A DNA stretch of 9,200 bases, from positions 3,055-12,254 of the forward strand of contig DHUT01000018.1 of NCBI GenBank assembly GCA_002409285.1. Reading direction: 5' to 3'. The position numbers and the translations under genes were made by a program. Source of the stretch: Firmicutes bacterium UBA5227 (GTDB lineage Bacteria > Bacillota > Clostridia > Tissierellales > Sedimentibacteraceae). The notes beneath the pieces are model-generated. The model had not been told where the DNA came from and searched no databases. It saw only the letters and a program-made list of their open reading frames with translations. Position 1 is the first letter of the stretch; the number at the start of each line of letters is the position of its first letter. Shown in pieces: positions 5,755 to 9,200 of this stretch.

Positions 5755-6501
5755 TTATTTACCCTCCTCAAAATCTCTGAAATTTCCTAACGGATAATAT
5801 GGAATCATATTATCTCTCAGCCAATCCAATGCTTTTGGCGGAGTAAGACCCCAGTTTGTAGGACAGCTTGACAGTACTTCAACTATTGCAAAGCCTTCAC
5901 CCTTTAACTGACATTCAAATGCTCTTTTTATTGCTTTCTTTGCTTTTCTGATATTTGCAGGAGTATCTACAGATACCCTTTCAACAAATTTAGCTCCGTC
6001 TATTGTTGCAAGCATCTCTGCTATTCTGATAGGTTTTCCGCTCAGTGCTTCATCTCTTCCGAATGGTGAAGTAGTCGTTTTTTGCCCTACTAATGTTGTA
6101 GGAGCCATCTGTCCGCCTGTCATACCATATATTGCATTATTTACGAATATTGTAGTTATTTTTTCTCCTCTGTGAGCCGCATGTACTATTTCGGCAGTTC
6201 CTATGGAAGCTAAGTCACCATCTCCCTGGTAGGAAAATACCACTTTATCCGGATGAACTCTTTTAATACCCGTTGCAACAGCCGGAGCTCTTCCGTGAGC
6301 AGCTTCCTGCATATCACAGTTAAAATAATTATAAGCAAGTACTGAACATCCTACAGGAGCAACTCCGATTGCATCGCCTAACACTCCCAGTTCAACCAAA
6401 GATTCCGCAACCAACTTATGGATAACGCCATGAGTACATCCCGGACAGTAATGAAACGGAACATCTGTTAAGCCTCTTGATTTTTCATATACAATTGTCA
6501 T
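5755..6501 (-). CDS. vorA: 2-oxoacid:ferredoxin oxidoreductase, thiamine-diphosphate beta subunit (probably 2-oxoisovalerate type)
   Basis: This 248-residue beta subunit carries the catalytic cofactor. The thiamine diphosphate/Mg2+ motif is GDGDLASIG (residues 93-101) completed by NNAIYGMTGGQ (121-131). A [4Fe-4S] cluster can be built from Cys 19 and 22 (YCPGC), Cys 52 (VGCS) and Cys 213 (SSCPTNWG), the arrangement known for beta subunits of this superfamily. It decarboxylates the 2-oxoacid on TPP and passes electrons through its cluster to the delta ferredoxin subunit. The ATG at 6501 overlaps the alpha-subunit TAA by one base, with GGAGG about 9 nt upstream, so stoichiometric coupled translation is likely. 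Vor/Kor naming of alpha and beta letters differs between databases. Confidence 0.92.
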   Translation of the reverse strand: MTIVYEKSRGLTDVPFHYCPGCTHGVIHKLVAESLVELGVLGDAIGVAPVGCSVLAYNYFNCDMQEAAHGRAPAVATGIKRVHPDKVVFSYQGDGDLASIGTAEIVHAAHRGEKITTIFVNNAIYGMTGGQMAPTTLVGQKTTTSPFGRDEALSGKPIRIAEMLATIDGAKFVERVSVDTPANIRKAKKAIKRAFECQLKGEGFAIVEVLSSCPTNWGLTPPKALDWLRDNMIPYYPLGNFRDFEEGK

Positions 6502-7562
6502 TATCTTATACCTCCTGCTATTTTTTCAATATCTTCTAAAATATTTTGCGGAGTAGGTACAACACCGCCCTGAGTACCATTAAAATATACAGGTATTCTT
6601 CCTTCAGTTCCTATTTTAACGTCATCAATCATTTGTCCGGCACTCATTTCTACCGTAAGTATTCCTTTTGCGTTATTTCCGATTTTCTTGAATATTTCAT
6701 ATGGGAACGGCCATATAGTTATTGGTCTTATCATTCCGACTTTTATGCCTTTTTCCTGTGCTTTTTTAACAGCTGATTTAACTATTCTTGAAGTAGTTCC
6801 GTATGCAACTACCACAACCTCGGCATCTTCTAATCCGAATGCTTCATATAACACTTCGTTTTCTTCCATTAATTTATATTTTTTCTCCAGATTTTTATTG
6901 TGAACCTGAAGAGCGTCAGCCTGAAGATACAATGAGTTAACAACATTTGGTTTTCTCTTTTCGCCTGTTCCGGTTGTAGCCCAGTCTTTAGCAGGTAAAT
7001 CTATGGGTGCCGGTTCTTTAAATTCAACAGCTTCCATTACCTGACCAATCATACCGTCTGCAGCTATCAGCACAGGGTTTCTGTAGTAATCTGCTTTATC
7101 AAATGCCAGCATTACATAGTCAACTATTTCCTGAACACTTGCAGGTGCATAGCATAATGTTCTGTAGTCGCCGTTTCCGCCGCCTCTGGTTGACTGGAAA
7201 TAATCAGCCTGACTTGGCTGTATGCTTCCAAGACCGGGACCCCCTCTCATCATGTTAACTATAACGCATGGAATTTCAGCTCCTGCGGCATAAGTAATAC
7301 CTTCCTGTTTCAAAGAAATTCCGGGGCTTGAAGATGCAGTCATACATCTTGCACCTGCTCCTCCTGCACCGTAAACCATATTTATGGCAGAGACTTCGCT
7401 TTCTGCCTGTAAAAATACCCCGCCTGCTTCCGGCAGCGCTTTTGACATATATTCCGGGATTTCACTTGATGGGGTTATTGGATAACCGAAAAAATATTTA
7501 CAGCCTGCTTTTATGGCAGCAGCACCGACAGCTTCATTACCTTTCATTAAAACCTTAGACAT
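6501..7562 (-). CDS. vorB: 2-oxoacid:ferredoxin oxidoreductase, alpha subunit (probably 2-oxoisovalerate type)
   Basis: The 353-residue alpha subunit contains the pyrimidine-binding half of the active site and the transketolase C-terminal-like domain. Visible are the FGYPITPSSE block (residues 25-34), AESEVSAINMVYGA (53-66), a TASSSPG turn, and MRGGPGLGSIQPSQAD (105-120), all standard for 2-oxoacid:acceptor oxidoreductase alpha chains. Domain II begins near residue 255 with VVVVAYGTTSRIV. The sequence resembles proteins annotated as 3-methyl-2-oxobutanoate dehydrogenase subunit VorB. The ATG at 7562 follows an AGGAGG site, 15 nt after the delta-subunit stop. With butyrate kinase in the operon, oxidation of valine-, leucine- or isoleucine-derived 2-oxoacids to acyl-CoA is the most coherent role; 2-oxoglutarate cannot be excluded from sequence alone. 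Confidence 0.92.
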   Translation of the reverse strand: MSKVLMKGNEAVGAAAIKAGCKYFFGYPITPSSEIPEYMSKALPEAGGVFLQAESEVSAINMVYGAGGAGARCMTASSSPGISLKQEGITYAAGAEIPCVIVNMMRGGPGLGSIQPSQADYFQSTRGGGNGDYRTLCYAPASVQEIVDYVMLAFDKADYYRNPVLIAADGMIGQVMEAVEFKEPAPIDLPAKDWATTGTGEKRKPNVVNSLYLQADALQVHNKNLEKKYKLMEENEVLYEAFGLEDAEVVVVAYGTTSRIVKSAVKKAQEKGIKVGMIRPITIWPFPYEIFKKIGNNAKGILTVEMSAGQMIDDVKIGTEGRIPVYFNGTQGGVVPTPQNILEDIEKIAGGIR

Positions 7563-7577
7563 ATTAACCTCCTAATA

Positions 7578-7793
7578 TTATAATCTTTCTACTTTAATTA
7601 CTGAATCAGGACACATAATTGCACAGCTTCCGCAGGCAATACATTTTTCCTGGTCAATTACATGAGCAGGGCTGTATCCTTTTCCGTTGATTTTTTCTTT
7701 ATTTAGCTCAATTATTTTTACCGGACAAACTGTTACACACAATTCGCAGCCCTTACATGCGTCTTCATTAAATGTTACCTTACCCTTTGCCAT
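7578..7793 (-). CDS. vorD: 2-oxoacid:ferredoxin oxidoreductase, delta subunit (2x[4Fe-4S] ferredoxin)
   Basis: The 71-residue protein is a bacterial-type ferredoxin with two C-x2-C-x2-C-x3-C-P motifs: Cys 13, 16, 19, 23 and Cys 51, 54, 57, 61, enough for two [4Fe-4S] clusters. Placed directly before the alpha, beta and gamma subunits, it is the delta subunit that relays electrons from the beta-subunit cluster to free ferredoxin. The ATG at 7793 has GGAGG about seven bases upstream and follows the ATPase gene by 16 nt. A free-standing ferredoxin would have similar motifs; the operon position decides the assignment. Confidence 0.92.
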   Translation of the reverse strand: MAKGKVTFNEDACKGCELCVTVCPVKIIELNKEKINGKGYSPAHVIDQEKCIACGSCAIMCPDSVIKVERL

Positions 7794-7809
7794 TATAATA
7801 CCTCCATTC

Positions 7810-8484
7810 TTAACTCATCCATTCTTCCCTCATATAAAGATTTATGGGGAACAACTTTTCTAATATTTCTTCATTCTTTATATTTTCAGCCGTCTCTTTA
7901 ATAACAGCTTCATATCTTATGGGAATATCTGTTTCCCAGGATACCTTTTTAGTAAGTTCATGACCAAATTCAACATCTTCAACCTTTGTATCTTTAAGCA
8001 TATGCGTATTATTCACTAATCCCGTAACCTTCAGCTTTGACGTTGCTTCAATAATCTTCAGATATTTAATCGCCCCTTCACAGGTGCTTGTTTCAGGTCT
8101 GTTACCATTGATTACAAAAAACATATCGTATTCAACATTTTTAATTTGTTCCGCATATCTTGCAAGAACTCTGGCTCCTACCGGATCTCCCCCCACATCA
8201 AGAATTGACCTTTCGTTTGGATTTAATATAACTCCCGTCATTTCAGCCGGAAGTGCCGGAATATCAATAGCTGTGTTTTTTATACTTGAATCAAACACTT
8301 TAACTCCGATCTTTTCTAAAAATTCTCTTCTTTCTCTGGATCTGAAATAAGGATTTACTATATCCAAATCGGCAATACTTACATTTTCATACTTTTCTTT
8401 CATTTTTACAGCATAGTTAACTGAAAATTCAGATTTGCCGCTGCCGTAGTGTCCAATTACTATTACCAGTCTTTTATCAAGCAT
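7810..8484 (-). CDS. P-loop ATPase of the ParA/MinD/CobB-like class, function unknown
   Basis: The 224-residue protein is a P-loop nucleotide-binding protein. Walker A is GHYGSGKSE (residues 11-19). A DLDIVNPYFRSRE block (39-51) resembles the switch I region of SIMIBI ATPases, LDVGGDPVGAR (95-105) resembles the Walker B/switch II segment, and VNNTHM (157-162) fits an adenine-binding asparagine position. It has no signal peptide, transmembrane segment or cysteine cluster. It lacks the extra lysine of the deviant Walker A seen in MinD/ParA. I do not recognise a characterised homologue. It lies 26 nt after butyrate kinase and 16 nt before the ferredoxin subunit, with its own GGGAGGG ribosome site. 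Its job may therefore concern the Vor complex or the acyl-CoA pathway, for example metallocofactor insertion or assembly; this is inference from position only. Confidence 0.8.
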   Translation of the reverse strand: MLDKRLVIVIGHYGSGKSEFSVNYAVKMKEKYENVSIADLDIVNPYFRSRERREFLEKIGVKVFDSSIKNTAIDIPALPAEMTGVILNPNERSILDVGGDPVGARVLARYAEQIKNVEYDMFFVINGNRPETSTCEGAIKYLKIIEATSKLKVTGLVNNTHMLKDTKVEDVEFGHELTKKVSWETDIPIRYEAVIKETAENIKNEEILEKLFPINLYMREEWMS

Positions 8485-8510
8485 ATTATCCCTCCCTTCA
8501 AGCTTATATG

Positions 8511-9200
8511 CTATTTGTATTCCTTTGCTGCTTCTTTTATGTTTAAAACCCTTAAGCCTCCCTGTGCCAAGGCCAGAAGTTCGTCTTCGCCGGGATATAC
8601 TATTACTTCGGCAATAAATTTAACTTTCTTTTCTATCATTTCCACAAATTTTTTATCATAAGCAATTCCGCCGGTTATAAGTATTGCATCCACTTTGCCG
8701 TCAAGAACGACCGCATATTCACCTATAGTCTTTGCTACCTGGTATGCCATTGCTTCATATATCAGTTTTGCCTTTTCATCTCCGGCCGCAGCCCTTTCGC
8801 TTACTTCCTTTGCATTGTTAGTTCCTAAAAGTGCACTTAATCCGCCCTTACCAGCTATCATTTTTTTGATATCTGCTTCTGTATACTTTCCGGAAAAACA
8901 TACGTTAACTAATTGTTCTGCAGGCAGTGAACCTGATCTCTCAGGAGTAAAGGGACCTTCACCATTTAATGCGTTATTTACATCAATTACTCTGCCCTTC
9001 TTATGAGCGCCGACAGAAATTCCACCGCCTAAATGGGTTACAATAAAATTCATTTCTTCGTATTTTTTACCGAATTTTTCCGCCGCCGCTCTTCTTGCAA
9101 CAGCTTTTTGATTAAGTGCATGCCATACGCTTACTCTTTCAAAAGCAGGGTGACCGCATATTCTTGCAACATCCTCTAACTCATCCACAACAACAGGGTC
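8511..9200 (-). CDS. buk: Butyrate kinase (partial, N-terminus outside the window)
   Basis: The visible 229 residues are the C-terminal two thirds of a butyrate kinase, usually about 355 residues. The frame is open through the window edge (DPVVVDELEDVARICGHP), so the start is missing. Acetokinase-family motifs are THLGGGISVGAH (visible residues 55-66), the phosphate and acyl-binding region GEGPFTPERSG (80-90), and the nucleotide-binding block ILITGGIAYDKKF. The enzyme makes ATP from butyryl- or branched-chain acyl-phosphate. Placed upstream of a 2-oxoacid:ferredoxin oxidoreductase, it probably serves branched-chain acids such as isobutyrate or isovalerate derived from valine and leucine. A phosphotransbutyrylase gene would be expected upstream, outside the window. 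Propionate or acetate kinase is excluded by the Buk-specific DPVVVDE and VNNALNGEGPF blocks. Confidence 0.94.
   Translation of the reverse strand, partial: DPVVVDELEDVARICGHPAFERVSVWHALNQKAVARRAAAEKFGKKYEEMNFIVTHLGGGISVGAHKKGRVIDVNNALNGEGPFTPERSGSLPAEQLVNVCFSGKYTEADIKKMIAGKGGLSALLGTNNAKEVSERAAAGDEKAKLIYEAMAYQVAKTIGEYAVVLDGKVDAILITGGIAYDKKFVEMIEKKVKFIAEVIVYPGEDELLALAQGGLRVLNIKEAAKEYK

Noticed and set aside
8084..9006. Plus-strand open frames opposite the ATPase and butyrate kinase genes
   Set aside because: Same reason: the minus-strand proteins have full family motifs, and the opposite frames have low-complexity Ser/Pro/Phe-rich translations.

Overview
The window reads as chromosomal DNA of a low-GC, strictly anaerobic, amino-acid-fermenting Firmicute (Clostridia/Tissierellia type). 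The reasons are a glycine reductase locus, a ferredoxin-dependent branched-chain 2-oxoacid oxidoreductase beside butyrate kinase, AT-rich intergenic DNA and strong purine-rich Shine-Dalgarno sites. I cannot name the species. Every supported gene lies on the minus strand, so transcription runs from high to low coordinates and the layout below follows that direction.

Region A (9200 to about 5170) is an energy-conserving operon: butyrate kinase (5' end outside the window), a P-loop ATPase of unknown role, then four subunits of a 2-oxoacid:ferredoxin oxidoreductase (delta, alpha, beta, gamma; best read as VorDBAC). A strong intrinsic terminator closes it. A branched-chain 2-oxoacid would be oxidised to its acyl-CoA with reduction of ferredoxin. 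A phosphotransacylase, not seen here, would then give the acyl-phosphate from which the kinase makes ATP.

Region B (about 5050 to 2431) is a tightly packed housekeeping operon behind its own extended -10 promoter: queG (epoxyqueuosine reductase), a DUF503/YlxP-like gene, nth (endonuclease III) and trmL (tRNA wobble 2'-O-methyltransferase). The first three genes overlap by 1-4 nt. No clear terminator follows trmL.

Region C (2430 to 1791) is non-coding. It holds an orphan promoter-like sequence, a decayed-looking stretch, a near-consensus promoter, a tandem glycine riboswitch, an intrinsic terminator and about 150 nt of further leader with a second hairpin.

Region D (1790 to 1) is the start of the glycine reductase operon controlled by that leader: grdX, grdE (pyruvoyl proprotein, probable TTG start) and the first 38 codons of grdB.

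Regions A and D are the oxidative and reductive halves of Stickland fermentation within 9 kb: region A generates reduced ferredoxin and ATP, and region D uses electrons to reduce glycine to acetyl phosphate. I found no mobile element, CRISPR array, tRNA or rRNA. The least routine parts are the architecture of the riboswitch and terminator, and the uncharacterised ATPase in the vor/buk operon.
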